Source: Bacteroidales bacterium
GTDB lineage: Bacteria > Bacteroidota > Bacteroidia > Bacteroidales > CG2-30-32-10
Reading direction: 5' to 3'
Length of the DNA stretch: 20,652 nucleotides
Assembly: GCA_035353855.1 (NCBI GenBank)
Contig: DAOQAK010000066.1
Span: 1 to 20,652 of the forward strand
Numbering within the stretch: the first letter of the stretch is position 1; each line of letters starts with the position of its first letter. The notes below the pieces were generated by a model. That model was given only the letters and a program-made list of their open reading frames with translations. It made no database searches and was not told the DNA's origin. Shown piece after piece: positions 1-8,195 of the stretch. The translations under genes and the position numbers were made by a program.

Positions 1-5
1 GACGA

Positions 6-53
6 TTTTCAGCTTTCTTTGTTCCCTGTTTGAAATTTTTGAGGAAACTCCAA
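6..53 (+). repeat. Left copy of a 48-bp terminal inverted repeat
   Basis: These 48 bases are the exact reverse complement of 20605-20652 at the other end of the window. Identity stops at position 54 (T here, A in the other copy). It may extend outward, but the right copy ends with the window, so the outer boundary is unknown. Read from 53 back toward 1 it starts TTGGAGTTTCC. No open frame in it is recognisable. It looks like the same edge of one repeated element, such as an IS, lying mostly outside the window on both sides. That interpretation is inference. Confidence 0.85.
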
Positions 54-88
54 TTCAGTAGGAATAAAAGGAAGAACCGGTAGCTATT

Positions 89-859
89 TTATTTTCCAAA
101 TATTTCATTCAACACAATACTTAAACGCAATCCGGCAAGCAGAATCTGATTTTTAATAATATCATAGCTTTTATCAATGTATGCATCACTTAATTTATTG
201 TGCGAATAATTATACACATCATCGAGCAGCTTACGTGTTTGATACATACAGCCCACAATATTAACCTTTGGAATTTGTTTCAGATACCAGTTTGGTATCC
301 CTGCTAATGTTTTCTGATAATCATTAAACGATAATTTTTTGTAACGGATGATATCGCTGTCCCACACTTCATGCAAATCATCGGGATAACCTTTGAATTT
401 TACCTTCACATCTTTTCCGCCTTTATCCGAGTCATAGCCTACATGCAGCGGCTGATGGATATCTCCCATTAAATGAAATAAGATTTTTAGATAGAAATTT
501 ATATCTTCATTTGAAAGTTTATATTTTTTCTTCAGCTTACTTATTGCATTTTTAAGTTGGTTGACAATGTTATCGCCTTTATTAATATTGCTGTTATAAA
601 TAGAATTCTTATCCATGTGCAAATGATGCCACTCGCTCATGTAGTCGTATTTGTTTTTATCTTTAATTTCGTCCATCCATATAGAGGCTTCTTCCCACGA
701 CATGCCGTTAAGATATTTATCTACCGAATCGCGTATAGGTTTATCGATTTTGCTTTTTGCAATTTCAATAATTATCTGATGTGCTTCTTTTCCCCATCCG
801 AAGCATATGTCCGAAAATGCAAGGCAAAGCGAATATATGAGAATAAATTTTTTATACAT
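89..859 (-). CDS. S1/P1-type secreted nuclease
   Basis: This is a zinc-dependent S1/P1 nuclease, a family that cleaves single-stranded DNA and RNA (3'-nucleotidase activity is also common), probably acting in the periplasm or outside the cell. From the ATG at 859 the protein has 256 residues. A hydrophobic signal peptide (about 1-21) ends just before Trp22 in WGKEAHQ. The family uses the mature N-terminal Trp as a zinc ligand, so this start fits well. An in-frame TTG at 880 would add seven residues before the signal and is less likely. Other hallmarks are WHHLHMD, HLMGDIHQPLHVGYDSDKGGKD and LHEVWDSDII, which match the family's His/Asp zinc-binding blocks. Length is typical. It lies 77 nt downstream of the LTA-synthase-like gene on the same strand and may be co-transcribed. 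Its natural substrate cannot be told; nutrient scavenging from nucleic acid is a reasonable inference. Confidence 0.9.
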   Translation of the reverse strand: MYKKFILIYSLCLAFSDICFGWGKEAHQIIIEIAKSKIDKPIRDSVDKYLNGMSWEEASIWMDEIKDKNKYDYMSEWHHLHMDKNSIYNSNINKGDNIVNQLKNAISKLKKKYKLSNEDINFYLKILFHLMGDIHQPLHVGYDSDKGGKDVKVKFKGYPDDLHEVWDSDIIRYKKLSFNDYQKTLAGIPNWYLKQIPKVNIVGCMYQTRKLLDDVYNYSHNKLSDAYIDKSYDIIKNQILLAGLRLSIVLNEIFGK

Positions 860-936
860 ACCAAATGCAAAGTAACTCAATAAATGAAAATGAAAAATTT
901 ATTTAGAAACTTTTAACAAAAAATTAAAAACGTTCT

Positions 937-2802
937 TTAATAATTCCAAAATTCCTGATACAATTCCTGAAGGTATGCTTTTCCGTATTTTTCAATGGAA
1001 TCTTTTTTATCGGCGGGAAGTTTTTCTTCAAAATATTTATTCATAAAATGATCGTACGAAAAATCACCATCAGGACAAACCCACCCGAAACCTGTTTCGT
1101 TTGAAAAGTAGGCGTAATCATTGATTGCAGGATTTAAAAGATTTTTACTCCATCTGAATTTTTCGCTTGATATTCCCGTCTGATGCAGCAGTGTTGCGGC
1201 AATATCGGCCTGTGAGCCGAATTTATTGCAAGCAGAACCCTGGTATTTTTCTTTGATCACATTTCCATAAAAGAGCATAGGAATTCGCGCATAATTCATA
1301 TTCCAGTATTCATATGACCTGTATGAACTGTGGCTGTGGTCGGGGACTATAACGAAAAGAGTATTTTTAAACCATGCTTGTTTTTTTGACTTTGAAATAA
1401 AATCACCCAGGCAACTGTCGGAATAATAAGCAGCATTCACATATTCTTTTTCCAGTTCGGGCCATTGAATGTTTTCCTTGAAGTTAGGCATGTCGTAAGG
1501 TGAATGCGAACTTAATGTGAACATTGCTGCAAAAAATGGGGAGTGCAAAGTATTTATTTCTGAAAGAAATTCAGGAAAAATAAACTCATCATGTATGCCA
1601 AGTTTTCCGCGGGAATAACTATTGCTGAAATCATCTTCTTCCATTATTTTGTCAAAATTATTGAAGTAAATATAACTTTTCATGTTGCCATACGAAAGTT
1701 GTCCGCCGAAAATAAATAATGAATGGTATCCTTTACTGCCAAGGGTTTTAGTAAGGCTTGGCAGTTTAATGAATTTATCAGGCTGGCGTGTTATAACATT
1801 AAGCGGATGCGATGGAAAGCCGCCGAATATATTCGACATTCCTTGTTCCGAGCGTGTTCCGCTTGAATACATATGGGTAAATAAAATCCCATTTTTTTCT
1901 AATTCGTGGAAACAAGGTGTGATGCCTTTTTCTCCGCCTAATGATTCAACAAGATCGGCTGACCAGCCTTCAAGAATTATTAAAACAATATTTGGCGCTT
2001 TATTTTTTAAAACTTCAACGGTTGTGTCTTTAGGTGTTGTAAGGATTTCTTCAGTAATTTTATTTGCTTCATCAGAATCAAAATAGGTAAATGGATTTTT
2101 ATCAATGGAATTATAGTTTTGACTTAAACTTTTTATTAAATTCCATCCTGAATTCACAGCAGTTAAATTTAAAATATCATGTTTTGAAAAATATGCATTG
2201 CTTTGCGTAATGGGAATTTGCTGCAATCCGCCTCTCAACCCTATTAATAATAAGGGGAAAGTAATAATAATGAAAAGAAAAGAAAAATATATTTTGCCGG
2301 CAGCATTTTTTATTTGATGCCAAACCCATTTCTTGTATACAAAAGCTCCAACTGAAAATTGAAAAATCAAAATAAAAAGTAATAGTATGAATACCCATGT
2401 AGATGCGGAGTTATAAATTTCACCCGGATTTTCAAGGTACCGGATTGCTTTAGCGCTTAATTTGGTTTTCCATTCATCGTATATGCCAAGTTCAGCAGTT
2501 GTGATAATTGAAAAAATAAAGATCAGGATAAAATTATAAATGAGGTTAATTATATTAAGAAAGTTTTTTGAATAAAATAATTGAATGGTAAGTATCAAAA
2601 CAGGAAATGCCATGATATAGCAAATGGTGCTCAGGTCGAGATGCAGTGCCTGAATGAATATCGAAAGGATGTTTGAAAAATGTATGCCTGTAAGGTATTT
2701 GTGATAGTAAACGAGAAAAATTATTCTTGAAAAAGCAAAGAATAAAAACCAAAAACAAACCTGTTTTAATAATGATTTTAAAATATTTTTCACATTGTTC
2801 AA
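937..2802 (-). CDS. LTA synthase-like membrane sulfatase/phosphotransferase
   Basis: This belongs to the LtaS/alkaline-phosphatase superfamily of membrane-bound sulfatase-fold enzymes. It has 621 residues, with about five hydrophobic membrane segments in the first 210 or so, then an extracytoplasmic catalytic domain. Visible active-site elements are the metal-binding Glu278 in NIVLIILEGWSAD, Thr316 in SSGTRSEQG as the likely catalytic nucleophile, and Asp488/His489 in VIVPDHSHSS. Gram-negative bacteria lack lipoteichoic acid. Relatives in Bacteroidota are of uncertain substrate and may move phospho-head-groups onto envelope glycans or lipids, so I do not call it ltaS. The start is unclear: there is no in-frame ATG near the N-terminus. 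TTG at 2802 and GTG at 2793 are the candidates, and a -7-like box (TATTTTTG on the minus strand, 2811-2818) would make the TTG almost leaderless. The S1/P1 nuclease follows on the same strand. Confidence 0.85.
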   Translation of the reverse strand: MNNVKNILKSLLKQVCFWFLFFAFSRIIFLVYYHKYLTGIHFSNILSIFIQALHLDLSTICYIMAFPVLILTIQLFYSKNFLNIINLIYNFILIFIFSIITTAELGIYDEWKTKLSAKAIRYLENPGEIYNSASTWVFILLLFILIFQFSVGAFVYKKWVWHQIKNAAGKIYFSFLFIIITFPLLLIGLRGGLQQIPITQSNAYFSKHDILNLTAVNSGWNLIKSLSQNYNSIDKNPFTYFDSDEANKITEEILTTPKDTTVEVLKNKAPNIVLIILEGWSADLVESLGGEKGITPCFHELEKNGILFTHMYSSGTRSEQGMSNIFGGFPSHPLNVITRQPDKFIKLPSLTKTLGSKGYHSLFIFGGQLSYGNMKSYIYFNNFDKIMEEDDFSNSYSRGKLGIHDEFIFPEFLSEINTLHSPFFAAMFTLSSHSPYDMPNFKENIQWPELEKEYVNAAYYSDSCLGDFISKSKKQAWFKNTLFVIVPDHSHSSYRSYEYWNMNYARIPMLFYGNVIKEKYQGSACNKFGSQADIAATLLHQTGISSEKFRWSKNLLNPAINDYAYFSNETGFGWVCPDGDFSYDHFMNKYFEEKLPADKKDSIEKYGKAYLQELYQEFWNY

Positions 2803-2893
2803 ATGATTTGCAAAAATAGTAATTAATCAAATACCAGATATAAATCCAGAATCACCAGGTATATGTAAAACCTTACCAGCTATCAAATAGTCC

Positions 2894-2924
2894 TTTGAGT
2901 TTTGTTGTGATATTTTTTTATTTG
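2894..2924 (+). promoter_or_regulatory. Candidate Bacteroidota promoter for the barrel gene pair
   Basis: TTTG at 2894-2897 and TTTATTTG at 2917-2924 are 19 bp apart. The consensus is TTTG-N19/21-TAnnTTTG, so the -7 box matches 7 of 8 if the Ns are free. Transcription would start near 2931, about 26 nt before the ATG at 2957. No other promoter precedes the HhH gene, so it probably serves both. Confidence 0.4.
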
Positions 2925-2956
2925 TAACTGAAAATATTTTCAAAAAGAATATTTAG

Positions 2957-3796
2957 ATGAGTATAAAAAAAATAATTTCATTTTTCTTATTAATTATTGG
3001 TATTAATTTATTTGCTACGGGTGAAAATTTTCCGGTAGGTGGTCGTTCAGCCGGAATGGCAAATGCATCCGTTACGCTTAATGATTTCTGGTCAATATAT
3101 AATAACCAGTCAGGACTATGCGGAATAAAAAAAATTTCAGCAGGTATTTATTATGAAAATCGTTTTGGTTTAAAAAATTTTGGATTAAAAGCAGGCGCTG
3201 TCGTAATGCCAATAAAAGCTGGTGTTTTGGGATTAAGCATGAATTACTTTGGATATTCAATGTACAATGAAAGTAAAATAGGTTTTGCATACGCGAAAAA
3301 ATTTTCAGAAAATTTTTCAATGGGAATACAACTTGATTACCTGTCAACTCATATTGCGGAGAATTATGGAAACCGATCAACTGTTGCCGGAGAAATAGGA
3401 CTACGTTATCAATTGAATAAAAACCTTTGTATTGCCGGGCATATTTATAATCCTGCAAGAGCAAAAATTGCAGAATATAATGATGAAAGAATCCTGACTG
3501 TAGTGAAAGTTGGATTATCATATTTATGTTCAGAAAAGGTTTTACTGAATACAGAAACGGAAAAAGATATTCAATATAAAGCTGTATTTAAGGCAGGTGT
3601 AGAATATCATCCGGTAAAAGAAATATATTTCAGAACAGGAATTGCAACAAATCCTTTTTTGAATGCTTTTGGTTTTGGAATAGAAATTAAAAATTTCAAA
3701 CTCGATTTTGCAACATCATATCATCAAACGTTAGGCTTTTCACCGCAATTCTCGATGATTTTCAATGTTTCAAAAACAACCGCTTCTTCAAACTGA
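2957..3796 (+). CDS. PorV/PorQ-like outer-membrane beta-barrel protein
   Basis: The protein has 279 residues and an N-terminal signal peptide (about 1-20, ending near LFATG). It then shows the block FPVGGRSAGMANASVTLNDFWSIYNNQSGL. That block is typical of the PorV/PorQ group of FadL-fold barrels: a Gly/Arg-Ser-Ala-Gly-Met stretch, then NNxSGL at the plug region. The rest is alternating aromatic/hydrophobic beta-strand sequence ending in a strand (FSPQFSMIFNV). PorV and PorQ proper are T9SS components, and this protein is shorter than usual for them. I therefore call it family-like and not a T9SS subunit. It lies 8 nt upstream of the HhH outer-membrane protein, in an evident operon, so the two products may form one envelope complex. 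That partnership is inference. Confidence 0.75.
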   Translation: MSIKKIISFFLLIIGINLFATGENFPVGGRSAGMANASVTLNDFWSIYNNQSGLCGIKKISAGIYYENRFGLKNFGLKAGAVVMPIKAGVLGLSMNYFGYSMYNESKIGFAYAKKFSENFSMGIQLDYLSTHIAENYGNRSTVAGEIGLRYQLNKNLCIAGHIYNPARAKIAEYNDERILTVVKVGLSYLCSEKVLLNTETEKDIQYKAVFKAGVEYHPVKEIYFRTGIATNPFLNAFGFGIEIKNFKLDFATSYHQTLGFSPQFSMIFNVSKTTASSN

Positions 3797-3804
3797 AAAG
3801 TTTT

Positions 3805-5910
3805 ATGAAAAAGCAATTAAAATATTTTTTCAAGATATCATATTTCCTTACACTGTTGTTCGCATTTAATGTATCGGCGCAAGAAGTTGATACAATTGAA
3901 ACAGGTAATGAAGATGTTTTTCAAAAAGTAGAAAGCATTGCCGAACAAACAGATGCTGAGCTGGATTATACTGAATTGCTTGAAGATATGGATTATTATC
4001 GAAATCATCCGATAAACCTTAATAAAACTGATGAAGCGGAACTAAAAAAACTATTTATTCTGAATGATATTCAAATAAATAATTTGCTTGAACATATTGC
4101 TGCAAACGGTAAACTTATTTCGCTTTATGAATTACAGGGCATTTCGGGATTTGATATTGCGACAATCAATAAATTGTTGCCATATGTTTATGTTTCAGGA
4201 GATGTAAACAATCGCCATTTTTCTTTTAAGGAAATGCTTGATAATAGCAGCAGTCAGTTTATCATAAGATATCAGAAGGTTCTTGAAGAACAGCAAGGTT
4301 TTTCTGCAATCACTGATTCGGCGCTTTCTGAAAGTCCCAATTCGCGCTATGTTGGGAGTCCTGAAAAAATATTTGCTAAATATCGTTTCACTTATTATAA
4401 CAATATAAGTTTTGGCATTACAGCCGAGAAAGATGCAGGAGAAGAATTTTTTAAAGGCTCACAGAAAAACGGTTTTGATTTTTATTCGGCACATTTTTTT
4501 ATTCGCGATTTTGGTTTTATTAAAGCATTGGCTGTTGGCGATTACCAGGTGCAATACGGGCAGGGACTCACATTATGGTCGGGACTGGGTTTTGGGAAAT
4601 CGTCCGATGCAATGGGAATAAAAAAGAACGGGCAAGGCATCAAACCTTATACTTCTTCGGATGAAAACCGTTTTATGCGTGGCATTGCAACAACGATAGG
4701 AAATAAAAATATTGAACTGTCATTATTTTTATCAAACAAAAAAATAGATGGAAATATTACTGAAAATGATACTTCAACAGATGAAGTTATAAGTTTTTCG
4801 TCATTACAGGAAACGGGTTTGCATTCCACACCCAATGAATTGGCTAATAAAGATGCAATAAATGAATTGATTTACGGCGCGCATATTTCGGGTAAAATAA
4901 AAAAAATAAATATTGGCGCTACTGCTTTTAAAAGTAAGTATAGCGCTATGTTGCAACGCGAATTCCAATTGTATGATCAGTTTGAATTTTCCGGAAATGA
5001 AAACTCAAATATTGGAATTGATTACAGTTATATTTTCCGAAATATGAATTTATTTGGTGAGCTATCACGAAGTGAGAATGGCGGAAAAGCTTTTATGAAT
5101 GGATGCTTATTAAGTCTTGACAAAAAAATATCATTATCATTTTTGTACAGAAATTATGAAAAAGAATATCAGTCGTTATATAGTTCCGCATTTGCCGAAA
5201 ACAGCAATCTGGCAAATGAAAAAGGAATTTTTTCTGGATTTATTTTTAAACCTGTACATGCGGTTTCAATAACAGCATATATTGATAATGTTTCATTTTC
5301 CTGGCTCAAGTATAGGATTGATGAACCTTCCAAAGCGCTCGATTATTTGTTTCAATTAAACTGGGCGCCTTCAAAAAAAACAGAAATGTATTTTTTATAC
5401 AGACAGAAAAATAAAAATTTAAATAGTTCTGGTGAAGATGTATTATTTGATAATGTTGAACCAACGCTAAAACAAAATTATCGCTTTAATGCTGTTTATA
5501 AAGTTAATTCAAAGGTAACGCTGAAAAACCGAGTTGAGTTTTTATCATATAAAGTTAGTGATGAAGCGCCGCAGCAAGGTTACATCATTTATCAGGATAT
5601 AAATTTTAAAAAAATGAAAAGCCCGTTTTCATTTTCTGTGCGCTATGCCCTGTTTGATTGCGATACATACGACAGCCGTATTTATGCTTTTGAAAATGAT
5701 GTTCTGTATTCGTATTCTGTTCCTGCCTTTTATAATAAAGGTGCCCGCTTTTATATTACCACACATTATTCAGTATGTAGAAATTTTGATATATGGTTGC
5801 GATTTGCCCAGACCTATTATGATAACAAGACACTTATAAGTAGCGGGCTTACACAAATCGCCGGAAATAAAAAAAGTGAAATTAAAGTGCAGCTGAGGAT
5901 AAAGTTTTGA
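3805..5910 (+). CDS. Outer-membrane protein with N-terminal helix-hairpin-helix domain
   Basis: The protein has 701 residues. A signal peptide covers about 1-25 (FNVSAQ at its end). An acidic stretch follows, then a ComEA-like tandem helix-hairpin-helix region at about 70-128 (INLNKTDEAELKKLFILND, then LISLYELQGISGFDIATINKLLPYV). The remaining 550 or so residues look like a beta-barrel, with repeated amphipathic strands, many aromatics and a terminal Phe (LRIKF). HhH domains usually contact nucleic acid, but those of secreted proteins can serve other binding roles. This architecture is known as a conserved uncharacterised Bacteroidota type. The role is unknown; DNA binding at the cell surface is only a possibility. 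The first stop is TGA, which shows that UGA is a normal stop in this genome. The PorV/PorQ-like gene sits immediately upstream. Confidence 0.75.
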   Translation: MKKQLKYFFKISYFLTLLFAFNVSAQEVDTIETGNEDVFQKVESIAEQTDAELDYTELLEDMDYYRNHPINLNKTDEAELKKLFILNDIQINNLLEHIAANGKLISLYELQGISGFDIATINKLLPYVYVSGDVNNRHFSFKEMLDNSSSQFIIRYQKVLEEQQGFSAITDSALSESPNSRYVGSPEKIFAKYRFTYYNNISFGITAEKDAGEEFFKGSQKNGFDFYSAHFFIRDFGFIKALAVGDYQVQYGQGLTLWSGLGFGKSSDAMGIKKNGQGIKPYTSSDENRFMRGIATTIGNKNIELSLFLSNKKIDGNITENDTSTDEVISFSSLQETGLHSTPNELANKDAINELIYGAHISGKIKKINIGATAFKSKYSAMLQREFQLYDQFEFSGNENSNIGIDYSYIFRNMNLFGELSRSENGGKAFMNGCLLSLDKKISLSFLYRNYEKEYQSLYSSAFAENSNLANEKGIFSGFIFKPVHAVSITAYIDNVSFSWLKYRIDEPSKALDYLFQLNWAPSKKTEMYFLYRQKNKNLNSSGEDVLFDNVEPTLKQNYRFNAVYKVNSKVTLKNRVEFLSYKVSDEAPQQGYIIYQDINFKKMKSPFSFSVRYALFDCDTYDSRIYAFENDVLYSYSVPAFYNKGARFYITTHYSVCRNFDIWLRFAQTYYDNKTLISSGLTQIAGNKKSEIKVQLRIKF

Positions 5911-5950
5911 AATGATAAAACAATGGTTTGTTAATTATTCAGTATTTTTC

Positions 5951-6040
5951 GGGCTAAAGCCCAATTTCATAGAGTTTTAATAGCCCCGACCTTAAGGTCG
6001 GGGCTATTACGAAACCCACAATTATAAAGTACTTTAGTCC
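5951..6040. repeat. REP/MITE-like compound palindrome
   Basis: The core at 5979-6008 is a perfect 30-bp palindrome, with AATAGCCCCGACC, a TTAA centre, and its reverse complement. On the left, 5951-5962 is the small hairpin GGGC-TAAA-GCCC. On the right, 6032-6040 (CTTTAGTCC) is the reverse complement of GGGCTAAAG with one change. The outer arms are nearly equidistant from the core centre. The whole unit is therefore a roughly 90-bp imperfect inverted repeat. It is GC-rich against AT-rich surroundings, contains no gene and has no T-run to make it an intrinsic terminator. I infer a dispersed palindromic repeat of the REP/BIME or MITE kind. Copy number cannot be seen from one window. Confidence 0.75.
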
Positions 6041-6135
6041 TTAAATAAAGAAATTATAGAATTGTCAATAAAAAATATATGATGTACTTGGTATTTATTT
6101 AATGACCACTGATAACCATTCCAATTTTTATATGA

Positions 6136-6166
6136 TTTGCATTACATAATTATTTATATATTTTTG
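6136..6166 (+). promoter_or_regulatory. Bacteroidota promoter for the peptide transporter
   Basis: TTTG at 6136-6139 and TATTTTTG at 6159-6166 are separated by exactly 19 bp, a full match to the TTTG-N19-TAnnTTTG consensus. The predicted transcript starts near 6173 and has an AT-rich leader of about 30 nt before the ATG at 6203, with no Shine-Dalgarno sequence. Confidence 0.7.
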
Positions 6167-6202
6167 CAATAGAAAAATAATTATTCATATAAATTTTAAA
6201 TC

Positions 6203-8035
6203 ATGTTAAAGAATCATCCTAAAGGATTATTGGTCGCTTTCTTCTCGAATATGGGAGAGCGATTTGGTTTTTACACCATGATGGCCATTCTGACTTTGTT
6301 CTTGCAAGCCAAGTATGGACTATCGGAAGAAGCTGCCGGCGATTATTACAGCTGGTTTTATTTTGCCATTTATGCATTGGCTTTAATTGGAGGTATTCTG
6401 GCCGATTCGACTAACAAATATAAGCTGGTCATTTTGCTTGGAATAGTCATAATGTTTGGAGGCTATGCAATGATTGCTATTCCCGGATTATCACTGGGAG
6501 TAACTGTAGCCGGATTATTCATTATTGCATTTGGAAATGGTTTATTCAAAGGAAATTTACAGGCTGTGGTAGGGCAAATGTATGATGACCCAAAATTTGC
6601 CAAGGTACGTGATACCGGTTATATGATTTTTTATATGGGAATTAATGTAGGTGCATTCTTTGCTCCATTTATTGCTACAGGTGTACGTAACTGGTGGCTG
6701 AATGTTAATGGCTATGCACATGATGGAAGTTTGCCCGGGTTATGTCATGCTTTTCAGCGAGGCGAATTGGTTGATGCTGATGCACTAAATAAATTCCAGG
6801 AACTGGCTAATAAAGTTTCGGGTACAACTGTTACCGATCTTAGCAAGTTTGCAACGGATTATGTTCATGTTTTTTCTACAGGTTATAATTATGCTTTTGG
6901 TGTTGCAGCATGCGCTATGATTGTTTCGTTGCTGGTATATGTTATTTTCAATAAAAAATTACCAAGGAAAGAAAGAAGTGCAGCTCCAAAAGATGCAAAT
7001 GGAAACAAAGCATCATTAATGGGAGCAAAAGGTATTACATCTCTATTAATATCATTAGGGTTGATGGCAGTTACATCATTCATTTTTTATTTCCTTCTCG
7101 ATAATTATAAATTAGGATTAGCTGTAGGATTATTTGTAGCATTTGTTTCATGGATAATGCAAATCTCTACTAAAGAAGAACGTCCTCGAGTTAATTCGTT
7201 GATCATGGTTTTTATCGTTGTAATATTTTTCTGGATGTCATTTCACCAGAACGGGCTATCCATGACATTCTTTGCCAGAGATTATACAGTAAAAACGGTA
7301 GATTCATTTACAAATATCTTTTTCAACCTTAATTCGATATTATGTTTTATAGGCACTATCGCAGGTTTTGTTCTTATTTTCAGGAAGAACTTAAAAGTAA
7401 GAATTACAGGATGCGCAATGTTCCTTATTTTCGGAGGATTGATTTATTATCTTGTTTCAAGCTATTCATCAAGCAATCCTATTGCGCCGGAAATATTTGA
7501 ATCATTCAATCCTTTATTTATTGTTGCACTTACATTTCCTGTTATGGGCTTATTCTCATGGATGCAGAAGAAAAATATTGAACCTTCAAACCCAAGAAAG
7601 ATAGGCTATGGGATGATAATTGCAGCTATTGGTTTTGTTGTTATTTTAGTTGCTTCATTGAATTTAGTTTCTCCTCACGAACTACAATATACAGATGCTG
7701 CTGGTAATATTAAATATAACCCGGTACCAGATGAATCAAGAGTTTTACCTTATTGGCTAATCAGCAGTTATCTTATTCTTACTGTTGCAGAATTATTTTT
7801 AAGCCCGATGGGTTTATCCTTTGTGTCGAAAGTTGCACCGCCACGTTTCCAGGGATTAATGCAGGGCGGATGGCTTCTTGCAACAGCTGTTGGGAATAAA
7901 TTTCTTTTTGTCGGAAGTTTCTTCTGGGGAAAACTCGCATTATGGCAATTGTGGTCAATATTTGTAATTTGCTGTATTCTTTCAGCTATATTTATTTTCT
8001 CAATTATCAAGCGACTCGAGAACGCAACAAGCTAA
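6203..8035 (+). CDS. POT-family (PTR2) proton-coupled peptide transporter
   Basis: This inner-membrane MFS protein of the proton-dependent oligopeptide transporter family imports di- and tripeptides or related small substrates. It has 610 residues and about 12-14 hydrophobic segments. POT signatures are visible: MGERFGFYTM in helix 1, GGILAD after helix 2 and IFYMGINVGAFFAPF near 141-155, matching the PTR2 'FYxxINxG' motif. The usual helix-1 motif is ExxERFxYY. Here the first Glu is Asn16 (NMGERFGFY), while Glu19 and Arg20 are kept, so proton coupling may differ. It is longer than many bacterial POTs (about 450-500 residues), with an inserted segment at about 170-225 (NGYAHDGSLPGLCHAF onward) and another near 490-515. 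It has its own promoter and terminator, so it is a single-gene unit. Confidence 0.88.
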   Translation: MLKNHPKGLLVAFFSNMGERFGFYTMMAILTLFLQAKYGLSEEAAGDYYSWFYFAIYALALIGGILADSTNKYKLVILLGIVIMFGGYAMIAIPGLSLGVTVAGLFIIAFGNGLFKGNLQAVVGQMYDDPKFAKVRDTGYMIFYMGINVGAFFAPFIATGVRNWWLNVNGYAHDGSLPGLCHAFQRGELVDADALNKFQELANKVSGTTVTDLSKFATDYVHVFSTGYNYAFGVAACAMIVSLLVYVIFNKKLPRKERSAAPKDANGNKASLMGAKGITSLLISLGLMAVTSFIFYFLLDNYKLGLAVGLFVAFVSWIMQISTKEERPRVNSLIMVFIVVIFFWMSFHQNGLSMTFFARDYTVKTVDSFTNIFFNLNSILCFIGTIAGFVLIFRKNLKVRITGCAMFLIFGGLIYYLVSSYSSSNPIAPEIFESFNPLFIVALTFPVMGLFSWMQKKNIEPSNPRKIGYGMIIAAIGFVVILVASLNLVSPHELQYTDAAGNIKYNPVPDESRVLPYWLISSYLILTVAELFLSPMGLSFVSKVAPPRFQGLMQGGWLLATAVGNKFLFVGSFFWGKLALWQLWSIFVICCILSAIFIFSIIKRLENATS

Positions 8036-8058
8036 AAGATATTTTTTATACTTGATAT

Positions 8059-8090
8059 GGGCTGTCAATTTTTATTGACAGCCCTTTTTT
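8059..8090 (+). terminator. Rho-independent terminator after the peptide transporter
   Basis: GGGCTGTCAA (8059-8068) pairs perfectly with TTGACAGCCC (8075-8084) around a 6-nt loop, followed directly by six Ts (8085-8090). It lies 24 nt past the transporter stop and is the clearest intrinsic terminator in the window. Confidence 0.9.
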
Positions 8091-8164
8091 ATTTGATATT
8101 GTAGATTTATATTTTATTAATGAAACTTTTAATTAAAATATATTCTACTTTCAATTTTTTTTAT

Positions 8165-8172
8165 TATCTTTG
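8165..8172 (+). promoter_or_regulatory. Candidate -7 box for the secreted hydrolase
   Basis: TATCTTTG matches TAnnTTTG fully and lies 23 nt before the ATG at 8196. No TTTG is found at the expected -33 distance, so only the -7 element is supported. Confidence 0.4.
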
Positions 8173-8195
8173 TTATTGTACTAAACTTCATCGCT

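Noticed and set aside
1682..2086. 134-codon open frame on the plus strand inside the LTA-synthase-like gene
   Set aside because: The opposite strand encodes the conserved sulfatase motifs across the same bases, and the plus-strand peptide has no domain or signal.
2957..3796. Calling this gene porV or porQ outright
   Set aside because: The N-terminal block fits the family, but the protein is short and no other T9SS structural gene is nearby.
5913..5981. 22-codon ATG frame just after the HhH gene
   Set aside because: It is very short, runs through the left arm of the palindromic element and has no promoter or recognisable peptide features.
5979..6008. Intrinsic terminator for the barrel operon
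   Set aside because: The stem is strong but has no following T-run on either strand, so it is better described as a palindromic repeat.
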